In this document: one piece after another, positions 45,529 through 57,000 of the stretch | How the letters are laid out: every line of letters begins with the position of its first letter | Position numbering within the stretch: the stretch's first letter is position 1 | Source: Cloeon dipterum | Lineage: Eukaryota > Arthropoda > Insecta > Ephemeroptera > Baetidae | Reading direction: 5' to 3' | Length of the DNA: 64,000 bases | NCBI RefSeq assembly: GCF_949628265.1 | Contig: NC_088790.1 | Span: forward strand, 3,104,545-3,168,544 | Translations under genes and position numbers: made by a program | Notes under the pieces: model-generated | What the model was told of the DNA's origin: nothing | Seen by the model: only the letters and a program-made list of their open reading frames with translations | Databases searched by the model: none

Positions 45529-48500
45529 TCATAATAACATATCGACATCAAGGGCACTACGCTGCATGATAAAATCCCAAGAGTCTCTCCACCTCAAACT
45601 AAGAAGTTGCTGAACAGTAAAAGAACTGCAGCCGTACGAAAGAGGTGCAAATTGAACAAATACGTAGAGAATCATCAACAGCCAACTAGCAAACAGAATT
45701 TGAAGCGGCCAATAAATTAAGTTACTCCATCGGCAGGATCTGAAACAAAATTTATACAGAACTATGCTCCAGATATGGATCTGTGGGGGAGTTACCTTGC
45801 CACGGTCAAAGCATGCTCGGTAAACGCAGCCAGCAAGACGATTTTAAAAACCAAGGCTGGCAGGTAGTGATGAAGAAAGAGGGTTCTTTCCACACAAAAG
45901 TATGGAAGCATGTTGATTCCGTATCCAAATAGCGCTATTTCCAGCACAAGATCAAATCTAGCCCACTCGTCTAGAAAGAAAAATAAACAATTCAGTTATA
46001 GTTGATTTATAAAGGGCTGAGATCAATACCAATTTTAATTTTTAATTGAGATAAGCAGTGGAACAAATTGTGCAATAGTGAAATTTGAGATATCCTTTTT
46101 TTGTCAAAATTATCGATCATGGTCCCTCTTGTCGCGAATTACGAGGAAAATTCTCTAAATTGAGAAATCTCGCGGCTGAGGCCTCTAAAAATAAATCTTG
46201 ATTTTACAAGGAGGCGGTTGATGCTCAACGCTTGATTAAAATACAAAATTTGCAGTCATTTCTCAAGAAAATTCCAACTCTTTCCCAATTGAAGGAATTT
46301 TTTATACTCACCAGCGCTGATATCATAAATTTTCCTTCTCATTCGGCACAAATACCAGACCAAAAGTACGCAGTAAGAAAAGATAGCAATCGTCCCCGAG
46401 TACCAAATGGCAACGTTTCCTATGAGGTGGACTTGCGCCTGAATTTGAATTGAATTTAGACAGGGAAAATATAGAGTTATTTGCCTACATTTGTTGTGGT
46501 GTTGACCCAGTAAGCAATACCTCTGCTCAGCAGCGGCCAATCCAGGGGCTGGCTGGAATACATGTGATCTTGCAGAGTGTCACTTGAAGAAAACAGCATT
46601 TTCATGTGCAGCTCGACGATTTTGTCCCAGAACGACAGTGTCGTCGGTCGAGTGGGTATCATTTCAGCATGAACCATATCTCGCTCTCTTTCTTTCTGAT
46701 CGTCACCTGCACAGAAAGCATGAATAACTATGCCCTAATGTAGTAGATTTTATTACTCTTTGTGTATCGATGCTCCTCGACATTCCAAACTGTATCGTCT
46801 TGGATCACAACTCGGTCCGTGACAATTTCGTGCTGATTGAAGCCCCAATCAGGCAGCTGCTTCCCGCTGAACTTGAGCGCTTGTGAGGTATTGACGTGGA
46901 CCAAACGAACCTATGCATCCCATCAGATTAAATACGGTCAAAATTTTATAAAATTCAAACTTACCATGCTCTCGATTGTGTGCCAGACATCGCCAACCTG
47001 ATCTTTATTAATAATATCCACCCTCCACAAGTTCTGAGCAGGCATGGAAATGTTGTAATCAATGTAGCAGGACACCTCCTGATTTTGAGGAGATACTGGG
47101 GCCGCAACGTCATGGGAATTCAACGCTCGACTCGTCATTCCGTGCACCAGTTGAATGATATCTCCGTCTTTTATAGCGTCAATTGGCCGGCTGACAGCCA
47201 GGTCAGATCTGCTTGGTCTTTTCACAATCCACCAGTTGTTCACGTCCTTGAAACTGTAGCACGTGACCTGAAATTGGATTATATCGTGAGTAAAGAACGT
47301 GTTTGAGGGAAAATATCTCTGACTGAGAATTCCATGAAACAAAAATCAATCGATTTGTCTCATCAAGGGCAGTGTTTATACCAATTATTGGGGCATAAAA
47401 TTCAAAACTGATAGTTGACTAAAAAAAATTGACTCGTGCGTGGTCTGTGAGGATATTATGTTAATATTTTTCCTGCGCGTTTTAAGTGCAAAGAAAGAGC
47501 TGATCGTTAAGACGCAATATTGCAAGGCGAGCGGATGCAAGGCGAAAAACACCCGGCGCCGTGGGATCAGCTGACTCAGCGTTGGAGTCAAGAGACAAAA
47601 TAAAAAATGAGCAGTAAATAGCTGACTGAGAAGTATAACGTTTAAGGCTGTGAAAATAAGACGAGGTTTTTCGGGAAATATTCAACTATTTTTAGACTGT
47701 TATTCAGGGGTCCGAATTTCCCCAACTGGGTTTTTTCGGTTTTTCCCATGCAAAAAAAAGCTATTTTACCCAAGGCTCCGATATTTTCAGTACAAAAATT
47801 GAAAAAATAAGGAAAACCCCAAAAATGGTGATTTCTGGCTGATTTATGACGCAAAAAAATATTGCTGTATTTTTGCGCATTGCAAAATTGGCGAGCCCTG
47901 GGAAATGGGGGATGAGTTTCTAGGTTTCTTAGAAAAATGCAGTGACTTGCTAATCTGATAAACCTCTTAAAACCTAAATTACCCCCAATAACACCCAAGT
48001 GAGTTGTGCAAAATGTAAAAAATACGGTTTTTCTGATGCTCTTGCATAAACGATTTTTTAAATATCAAATTCTTAGCGAGCAGGGATGCTCAAAAAGCAC
48101 GGAAATATAAAAAACTCCCTATTTAAATTAGACATTGTTGAGCAAAATTATAGAGTGGATCATTTATCCTTTACTGGGAGGGACTAAAGCCAAAATTTAT
48201 TCCAATTAACCCCATAATCAACCCTTCAACCATTCAAACCAATATAAAAATTAAAAAATCAAATTCGCGAATATTTTTAAAAAAAATATTTAATTTTTTA
48301 CAGTTCAAGTTAGGAAGGAGACAAAGAAAGCATAATATCATTTTTATTCTTTGCGTGAATTTCCTTAAAAATCAAATTTCTGGTCAAAATTTCTACTATC
48401 AAAGCAAAATCATGCACTTAACTTCTGATTTAAGTCAATTTAGATGGTTTTAGACGATTTGGTTTCGCTCATTGGCTCAGAAAAAATATTCGATTCTCAA

Positions 48501-50100
48501 AATCACAGCCATACACATAAATAATCCCGTTTGAGACAAAAAATATGCTCTTTAGTAAGAAAGAAACCCATTTCCAAACCTGTTGCTGATGGCTGGAACC
48601 TCTCTTGTCCGGATATCGAACTGGATAAACCGCCGCATGCGAGTGCATCCAGCATGTCCGTCCATGCGAGTGGCGCAGCGTGATTTGCGAGCCGTGGGCG
48701 ATTTGCAGTGGCTGGCCTTTGGTGATTGACGCAAGACCTCCCTGTTAAATTAAAAAGAAAACACTTTAATAAACTCAACTCCCAGTGGTTTGCGTCTAAT
48801 CTACCTCTAGACTTGCTTGGAATGCCGAAGTCATCACGCTGTCGTGAGGGCCGGCCTTGTTGAGGATCGAAAGGTGGACGTGGAACAGACTCAGGTAGAG
48901 CGCAACCGGAACAGCGAAAAGAACGACCGCTCTGACAAGGGCTTGGCTCACGAGCGACCAAATACTGAGATTCTTGTTGGCAACCAGACTCCACATGTCT
49001 CTCCACACGACATAGAATCCCAACAGCAACGAGCACAGTCCAACGAATTTAATACTATATTTTAAAATGATTTGAGTCTCGCTTAAATAAAATGGTTCAT
49101 TCAAACATACCAGACAGCAGCAGTGAGGGAAAATAGGCCGACAATCAGCCAAGCGAACCAGGCGAACGTATAAGGAGATTCACGGCAGCGAATGAACTTT
49201 AGTAAACAGTAAAGTCCAAACACGCTGAACAGCAGCAGCATGGGCTCCATTAAAATGAACCTCGATTGGGTCAATAGCGCATTGTCTATAATTAAAATTA
49301 TTAAGAGGAGTTTTATTTTAACTAAAATTAGAGTACCGAAAAGAATGAGGAATGCTGCTGTGGCTGCTGTGAGTTGCTTCAGTCCAAGCTGGAGGAGCAG
49401 GTAGTAGACGGACACTGGTAGCAAGGCGCCGCACAGTGCGGGAATGAACCTCACGGCAAAGAGAGGGAAGTTTTCTGGATAAGCAGCTCCGATGGCGACG
49501 AATTTGAAATCGCCTGAAAGAATAGATCTATAATTCATGTCTCACAGTAAAATGTAGAGTCTATGATTACCAGTGTATCCACCAATGTAAGCGGCCAGGG
49601 CAATCAGCTGTTTGCCGAGCGGCGGTTGCGAGTCAAAGAAAAACGTCCTTTTCATGTATAAACTGACATATTTCCCGTAGTGTAGCTCGTCAAACCTAGC
49701 AAATATGATAACAAAATTCTGCAAAGAGTAAAATTTACAGCTTACACAATACTGTGAGGCTGAGTGAGGTTGTAGAACCTTGTAGCAATTCCAACGACGA
49801 GGCAAATAAGAGATGCCAAATCGAATTGGAAGCTTATTTGGCACTGAAATTTAACAGGCTGAAGGTTTAATTCAGTCGGATTTTGAGTTGGGCGCTTGCT
49901 GTCAGTCTCCATTTCTCTCTTTTCAGTATCTGGTTCAGATTCAGTGATCTGTAAGGAACACATTTTGAGCGTATATATTTGAAATTTATAAGATTTAGAC
50001 TTACCTTATTGCGTTTCAGCAAATCTTTATCAGTTTTCCCCTTTTTGGATGCTTTCCTGTTAATAAGTTCTGCATCTTGTGTTGGCTGCAGCACTCCCAT
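45529..50100 (-). CDS. POMT1: Protein O-mannosyltransferase 1 (POMT1, rotated abdomen)
   Basis: Thirteen exons: 50100-50005, 49948-49746, 49695-49571, 49513-49337, 49285-49111, 49054-48805, 48741-48580, 47267-46965, 46910-46757, 46706-46489, 46438-46312, 45970-45796, 45739-45529; 791 residues. The enzyme moves mannose from dolichyl-phosphate-mannose to Ser/Thr of proteins such as dystroglycan, in the ER membrane, as a complex with POMT2. Seen here: an N-terminal lysine-rich cytosolic stretch; membrane spans with the luminal acidic pair in [24 protein letters not shown]; three MIR-type repeats (for example [20 protein letters not shown]); the family block [24 protein letters not shown]; and the terminal [10 protein letters not shown]. 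The MIR and tail sequences follow POMT1 rather than POMT2. The last exon is too broken up to show as a long ORF and was found from the splice phase. Intron 7 (1.3 kb) holds repeats. Confidence 0.93.
47640..47715 (+). repeat. Dispersed repeat shared with a Dicer-2 intron
   Basis: GGCTGTGAAAATAAGAC, then TTTTTCGGGAAATATTCAAC, resembles 60860-60905 (GGCTGTGGAACTAAGAC, then TTTTTTCGGAAATAGTCGAC). Both lie in introns, in the same plus orientation. Confidence 0.45.
48385..48445 (+). repeat. Dispersed repeat shared with TRPA intron 10
   Basis: CAAAGCAAAATCATGCACTT and TCAATTTAGATGG match 26582-26625 (CAAAGCAAAATCATGCACTT) and 20430-20480 (AAATTCATGCACTTATCTAC, TCAATTTAGACGG). Three introns of two unrelated genes carry it. 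Confidence 0.5.
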
Positions 50101-50499
50101 GATTTTAAGAAGAGACTTTCATACTATTGATCTGAAAAATTGTATCTATGAAAAATCGCAAGCTTTTAATCTCAACATTAACGCAAGTAGCTTAGATGCT
50201 TACTGTAATAAATAATTTATAGAAATTAAAGATTAGGGTGTAGAAATTAAGTTACAAAGTCTCCAAAACTGGTTTCCCAGTAAGAATGTGTACGCGTTGC
50301 AAAAAGGTGGGAGTTGTCTTCTATAACGGGATCATGAACAACAACAAACATGAGGCTGTGAGATTGGTGGTCGTGATTATATCGATAATTATGAATAATA
50401 TACCTTTATTCTGGCAAGTAATCTTGCTGATTAATTATTGTTGGTCGTCATGGTCATTAAACCTGAACTTCGTTTGCCTCTGAATCCTCCTTAATTTTC

Positions 50500-50760
50500 G
50501 GAAAACATAAACATCAAATTACAAACATCTGAGACTGCGCATCTTGGCTGGATACAGCCACACAGCTGCGCAAGGCGTGATTGGTCGGACAAACAGGTCC
50601 GTCATTGGATTGGCCAATAGAAACCAACCTTATCATTGCTGCTTATCAGAATGAGGAAAAGAGTCGAATAAAATACTTTTCAAGTTTTCAGTCGCTCGGT
50701 TTGCCACTTCCTGAAACATCTTAAAACATTATTTCTTTATAGAAAAGATCTACCTTGCCT
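50500..50760 (+). promoter_or_regulatory. Candidate Dicer-2 (and divergent POMT1) promoter
   Basis: Three CCAAT-type boxes (GATTGGTCGG at about 50579; CATTGGATTGGCCAATAG at about 50604) are followed by AATAAAATA at about 50668 and an arthropod initiator TCAGTC at about 50690. The spacing suits a plus-strand start near 50690. The first coding exon of Dicer-2 is 3.3 kb on, but is preceded by an acceptor (TTGTTTTAG, ending at 53976), so a leader exon here could splice to it. A separate gene cannot be excluded. Confidence 0.4.
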
Positions 50761-53602
50761 CATAGGTGCTATCACAAGTCAGCTTTGCTAGAGTACTTTG
50801 TCAAAATTACAATTTACATCTACTCCCTAACATAATCCATTATCCATTCACGTTTCACGTGGATGCCGCACAAAGCCGCGGTAGCAGCGCAAGTGTCAGT
50901 CAAGACAAGTCGCTGCCTGTGGCTCGCCTCATCGCATGCTCTTCACTACCTGTGTGAATACTGAACAGTGTTCTGTGTGTGTATAGATGGTGGTTCCTGC
51001 CTTTGTGAATTAACAGGTATACACAATACGATTTTATAACGGATGTCATCACATTTAACCTGAGGAAATTCATGTCATAAATATACTGGGTGAGTGTGTA
51101 CTTAGAGACACCGCGATAGTCTTGCGTCATGTTTAGAATAATGTGGTTTTTCCCCAACTATCAACAAGCCGCATTGATTCGCTCCTATACATAATAATGA
51201 AAGGAACAATCATTATTTATTAATTTCATCACTTTAAATTAGACCTTAAATATAATTTTAATTTTATGGTTTTTATTCATGTTCGTGCATAATTTAAATT
51301 TTGTATGATATGGATAGAATGCAGATAAAAATTTCTAGAATGGATATATATTATTATGATTATTATGTTGAATAGTATAAAACCTAAGCACTAAATTATC
51401 GTTCGTTTTTGTTTAAAAATATATATATATCTAGAAGAGCGGAAGTACTTAGTACATACATATTGGGTTTCTTCTGTTTTTATTGTGTAATTATTTAACT
51501 TAAAAAAAAACACCAAGCATTTTACATAAAAATTAACATCCATTTTTTGTTGTTACACACTCAGTAAATTATTTTACTATGAAATAGTTTAAATAATGTA
51601 AACACATTTCGTAAATTTCCTATTCTATTTATCTCGGGAACTGATAACTTTTGCGCCGCCCCGCGCGATAGGGGCCTAATTTTTCTAGCCAAACAAAGCC
51701 ACGTTGTCTTCTGGCTTCGGCCGAAACGATGATGAAAATGACACAAAATTAATTAATTTCACAGTATAGCATCATTAAATTCATTAGAAAAGTTTGCTCC
51801 TCATCAATTAGAAATTTTATATCTACCAAATTGACCTCCTCAAACGCCATTTTTTAGAATTTGGATTTTTTAAAAAAAAAATTGAGCCCTTATTTATTGA
51901 GTCAAACGTCTTCCCATTTAAAATTTCGTGTTGGATATTTATATTTTCTATCAGAAGAAATGTTGATTAAAACACGACAAGCGAGGCGTAAGAATTAAAA
52001 TTGTTCAGAAAGAATTTTGCTATCCTCAGAAATATCAGTCAGAGTTGCAAGTCAGTTCACAGCATACATTTTTGCTGTTATCAGCGATTCAAACTTAAAT
52101 TATTATTGTTAGCACCTGATAACTAAGTGAAAAATAATGTCAATTCAGGGCACTGTCATTTTTATTTTTTAAACATTGCCTCGGAATTTTACGTCAAAAC
52201 ATGAGCCTACTGGCAAAGTCTCTTGCTTACTGCAGTTCTGCATCCTAAAATTTGTAAGGGAGTTAATCCATTTGCTCTCGCATGAATTTTTCGAGCGTTT
52301 ATGCCCGAGCCGCACAGTTTCTTGAGTAATTCAAGATGCAAGGCGAGTGTAGGATGTGGTTAAGCAGAAAATTAATGTATCTTGAGCGTGGCAGGGCAAA
52401 CAGACTCTGTCTTTGTCTCTTTTGCTGCAGATGTTTGAAACGCATGCAACTTGCTGTCGAAAAGAGAAATTTATTAACTAAAATCCTGCGGACAAAGGCA
52501 GAGTCAATAGGTTTGGGGGGTGTGAATGACGCTCAAGGACAGCCTGAGTGCACATGTGCCCGGCGACCTCTGGGTGGTATAATTCAATAACGAGAGGGAC
52601 GAGGCTCAGGATTAGCCTAAAGTGCTCAAAATTGATCTCATAACACAATTTTAAAATTTTTTGTCTGGACCGTACAAGCAAATGGGAGATTTCCACTTCC
52701 ATCTTGGGATTTTTTACTACTATAAAATATTTTTCATCATTAACCGGTTGAACTTGGAATATTAGCATTAAAATTAACCATTATTTGCGGAATCCCTTAG
52801 GGTTCGGATCCACGAACAGTTTACTTCTGATTTCAGTTGAACTTTCGTTGCGATTTGAGACTCAATCTAGCTGCTGTGCATTCAGCCGGCCTTACAGTGA
52901 ATTTATATCAATCAAATAATTTGATTGGGACTTCCTAAATGATAATTTCGTTGTTGATATATATGGTCTTTGGATCCCTAAAATTTCTTTTGATGTGCTG
53001 GAAACCAAAATCGGTGCAGGCAATAGCTGTATTTTTTTTTAAAAAATTCAAAACCAAATCCCAGATGTTTCTTCAGCGATTTGCTAGACTGATTTTTGTC
53101 TCCCGACACCTCAGTATATAAATCATTTAATGAGGATTGATACTGCAAAATGTTGGAAAATGCTTTTCGCCAATGCATGATTTTGGATTCAGTTGAAGCC
53201 GAAATTGACCCAAGTAACACTGTAAATTTTAGGGAAGTGGCTTTTCAAATGGTGGGACCTGTCTCCTTACTTGAAATTCTATTTTGTTTCACGACAAAGA
53301 GTTTTCCTAAAAGGTTTCATCCGCTGTTGGACGAGACGAATTGAAATCTGCCAAGAAAATGTTGTCAAGAGCTGTAAATTTTGGAGAAAATTGGAAAAAT
53401 TTGAGATTTTAACTATCCTAAGGTCATTTTTGATTATTGCAAATTGTAGAACAAATTTGTTTATCGATTCACTTTATATAACAAATTGCGCAGTCTCAGG
53501 ATTGATTCTTAAATCACAGTATAGTAGGAGTGCCTTATTAAAATCTAAAGTAACCGCTTCATTGGCAGTTACTTCAATTGGCAGTTACAAACATTAAAAG
53601 GG
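50761..53602. other. Presumed first intron or 5' flank of Dicer-2
   Basis: Mostly AT-rich. Short frames exist on both strands. On the minus strand, patches at 53060-53180 and 52480-52768 have protein-like composition, but I could not connect them into a gene. A TA microsatellite lies at about 51418. Confidence 0.45.
52207..52359 (-). pseudogene. Ankyrin-repeat-like remnant
   Basis: A 50-codon minus-strand frame ending at TAG 52207 reads ELLKKLCGSGINARKIHARA, then NGLTPLQILG, which fits an ankyrin repeat (G-x-TPLhhA turn). It has no start, a stop upstream and no obvious acceptor. It could be the last exon of an unrecognised minus-strand gene covering 52.2-53.6 kb, or a decayed fragment. It is unlike the TRPA repeats nearby in the window. 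Confidence 0.25.
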
Positions 53603-53884
53603 CATAATGGGAATAAAGCAAACCAGGCTTCATCCTCGTTGCAAAAATCGTCGTTTTAATTTCTCGGCTAGCCTCAACTGCCTCATGAATAGGTGGGTGA
53701 TATTTGTTAAGAATCGTATGGAATTTTTTATGTTGGATTTTTTTTGTAATTTAAGATGTGACATTGTATATTGTATTGATTTTAATTGTTTACTCATGAT
53801 TAGGACGTACCAGATGACGTCGGAACTATAGTCGAGAAATTAAAACTACAATTTTTGCAACGAGGATGATTTATTCCCATTATG
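53603..53884. mobile_element. MITE with terminal inverted repeats of about 60 bp
   Basis: The left end CATAATGGGAATAAA, then CATCCTCGTTGCAAAAATCG and TTTTAATTTCTCG, is repeated in inverse at 53826-53884. The left arm has about 12 extra bases. The total is 282 bp, with no coding frame. It ends 119 bp before the Dicer-2 start codon. No clear target duplication. Confidence 0.75.
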
Positions 53885-54003
53885 AACACAACCTTGAGTG
53901 GTCGCCTATTTCAAAAATTAAAAGGGCAATTAATTAGCAACTTAAGGAATTCAACGTATTTATTTATTTGTTTTAGTGCTGCTCTGCTTCTAACTGAATC
54001 ACG

Positions 54004-57000
54004 ATGGACCCACCAGACGAAGACCCGAGCGACAATGATCAGGCAGATATATATTTCCATTTTTCTCTTAAATTTTATTAACCGTTTGTGAATTACAGAG
54101 GCCGGCATTAGATGATTTGGTTCCTAGGAATTACCAAGTATATAATTATTTTTAAGTCCAATATTGGTAATAATTATTTTCCTAAATTAGCTTGAGATGC
54201 TTGAAGCGGTGCTCAGGGAGAATTCGATTGTTTACTTGCCAACTGGGGCAGGAAAAACATTCATCGCGTACCTGGCCATGAAGCACTTCTCGGATAAACT
54301 AGACATGTAAGACTGATTTCACACGTAAATAATAATTTTTAAATGTATGTGCAGGCCTATTTCTGCTGGTGGTAAGCGAATTTTCTTCGTTGCTTCAATG
54401 GTTGCTCTGGTAATTCAGCAGTACAACGTGATTCAACGACAGTCACCGTTCACCGTTGGCATGTTCAATGGCGCCATGAATGTGGACAGTTGGACAAAGG
54501 AGCATTGGCTCGAACAACTTGAATCAAACGAGGTAGAATTTAATTCAACCGAATGAAAATAAAGTTCATCTTATCGTTATTTCAGATTTTAGTGATGAGC
54601 ACTCAAATCCTCTTGAATATTATGGACAAGGGCTACATGAAAATGAGTAACATTAGTCTCTTGGTCATCGATGAGTGCCACCATGCAACCAAAGGCCACC
54701 CAATGAGCCAGGTAATATCATTTATGGAAATTAATATGCATATATTTATGACCTCGCATTTTCTTATGTTTACAGCTCATGAAATACCACTACAACGAAA
54801 ATGATGCAGATATGCCGCGAATAATGGGACTTACTGCCACTTTGACTAAAACTTGCGTGAGTGACGAGAGCGCTCTGAACATGCGCTTGCAAGAATTGGA
54901 ATTAAATCTTCATTCGAAGATCGTGAAACACGACAACGATGATGACTTGAAAGGGTACGTTTGATTTGAACCAACTCTGAGAGGTGTCGTCAATTAAATT
55001 CGCTCTTGCAGCCTCTATGCAAACCCTGATATTCGTGTGTACCAATCTCCTGCCTCTGATGCGGCAGCTGAAGAAAGGGCTAAAAAGATAGAGAAGATCT
55101 TGACAAATGTGCCTTTCTTACTTCAGAACAAAGAAGGATTAGACTTGTTTAGGTATTTGCTATTTTTTGTCCAATAATTATTATTAATTAATAAGTCTTC
55201 AGCTTGGAAATTCAAAAAGAATACAAGGAACTGGGATATTTGCTCACAAAAAAAGGCGGTATCAACCATGACCTGCAACTAGTAATTTTGGACATTTTGC
55301 ACCATTTGAATAATTTGGGTAGCTTTTTCTTTTATGAGTTATTGCATTTATTTTCTCACACTTTTGCTGCAGATGTTTTTCCAGCAAAGCTTGCACTGAA
55401 ATACCACCTGGCCAGATTGAAAGTTTTGAGGAAGACAGTGGACGGTAAAAAATTCGAGTTATTGAACAAAATGCTGGAACATCTTGCACTTGTGCAGTAA
55501 GTACTTACATATTTTGGTCTCTCCTCGTATTAACAAAAATTTTCAGATTGATCAGATAATTTTTTCCACAATTTACACTATTTTGTAAATGATGCCCAAA
55601 CAGCCAGCAATGTAAATTTTAACCTCAAAAAGATAAAATAACTTTTTCAAAGAGCTGAAAAATATTATAAACAGCAGTTTTTATCTGATAATTCAGATTT
55701 GGACATTTCAAGAAAAAATCACTGAATTAAACTTGTGTAAATAAAGAGACCTATTTAATTTGTTCCACAGGGAGGAAATGGAAGAGGCCATGTCACCATA
55801 CAAGGATAACATGTTACAGATGTTCCATTACTCGTGTCCAAAAGTCCACTTCCTCTTTACTGTCTTGGCAGAGGAGACTTTCAAGTACAAAGAAGATGAT
55901 TTCCGCCTGTGTGGTATTGTGTTCACGCAGAGGAGAGTGACAGCTATAATTCTCTATCATTTAATGAAGGTATGACATGATAAAATTGGCATTGGATTAA
56001 CCAACGAAATTTTGTTGCACTAGAAATTCTGTTTAATTAAGCCCATATTCGAAAAGTTGTATTTTGATATGGAAATTCTCAAAACAATGAGGATCAAAAT
56101 TAACTTGGGACATAAATTTTTTTTTTATTTTGACTGGGCTTGTGTTTTTGGTCAATTTCACCTCAACAGACAGTTGCTCGAAGAGGCGCACTTGTTGACC
56201 TTGTCCTGGAAAAAATAAATAATCTTAAGTCGAAAACCATTTATGACGCAATCTGCTAGTGAATAATGATTTTCTGGTGCAAATTTCGTTGAGTGCGTCC
56301 AATTTTGCTCTCAATTTTTAATGCTGAACGCCTTGCCTTTCAGATCGCAATGGAGCACGACCAGAGGTTCGCCCAAGTGAAACCAGACGTAATTCTCGGC
56401 TGCAACAAGAGCGTTTTTGGAACCATGGAGTACGCGTGGGACTCGTCAAAGTTGAGAAAGAGCGTTGCCAGATTCAACAAGGGCATCACCAACCTGTGCT
56501 TTGCAACCAACGTGCTGGAGGAGGGGATCGACATCCCTCGCTGCAATATTGTTGTCCGATTTGACAGGATCACGACAATGACTTCGTTCATCCAGTCCAA
56601 AGGTCGCGCCCGAGACCAGAAAGCCACTTTCATTGTGTTGGACGATAACTGTGAATTTGACCAAAAATTGCCCCACTACATGGAAATTGAGAAAGTACTG
56701 AAAACGGTTTGATATATAATTTCGTATTAAAATGCTTTTAATATACAGAATTTAACTCTAGATTCAAACAGAATCCGATGGAGCTGAATCTCTGGATTCA
56801 GAAAAACCTCTTTACAGGACAGTAAATGGCGCTATTGTTACCTTGCAAAATTCGACCCGATTGCTTTTAAGGTGTGAAAATGGATAAAGTTTTATTTTTA
56901 TTAATTAATATTTTATTTACAAGGTACTGCGCCTCGTTGACCAGAAGGAGGCTTGCCGGTTGCGAACCGCACTGGTTTTTCAAATCCGGACCGGATAAAA

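Noticed and set aside
48503-49036. 177-codon minus-strand ORF
   Set aside because: It covers POMT1 exons 6 and 7 in a wrong frame; the real frame is fixed by the MIR-domain sequence.
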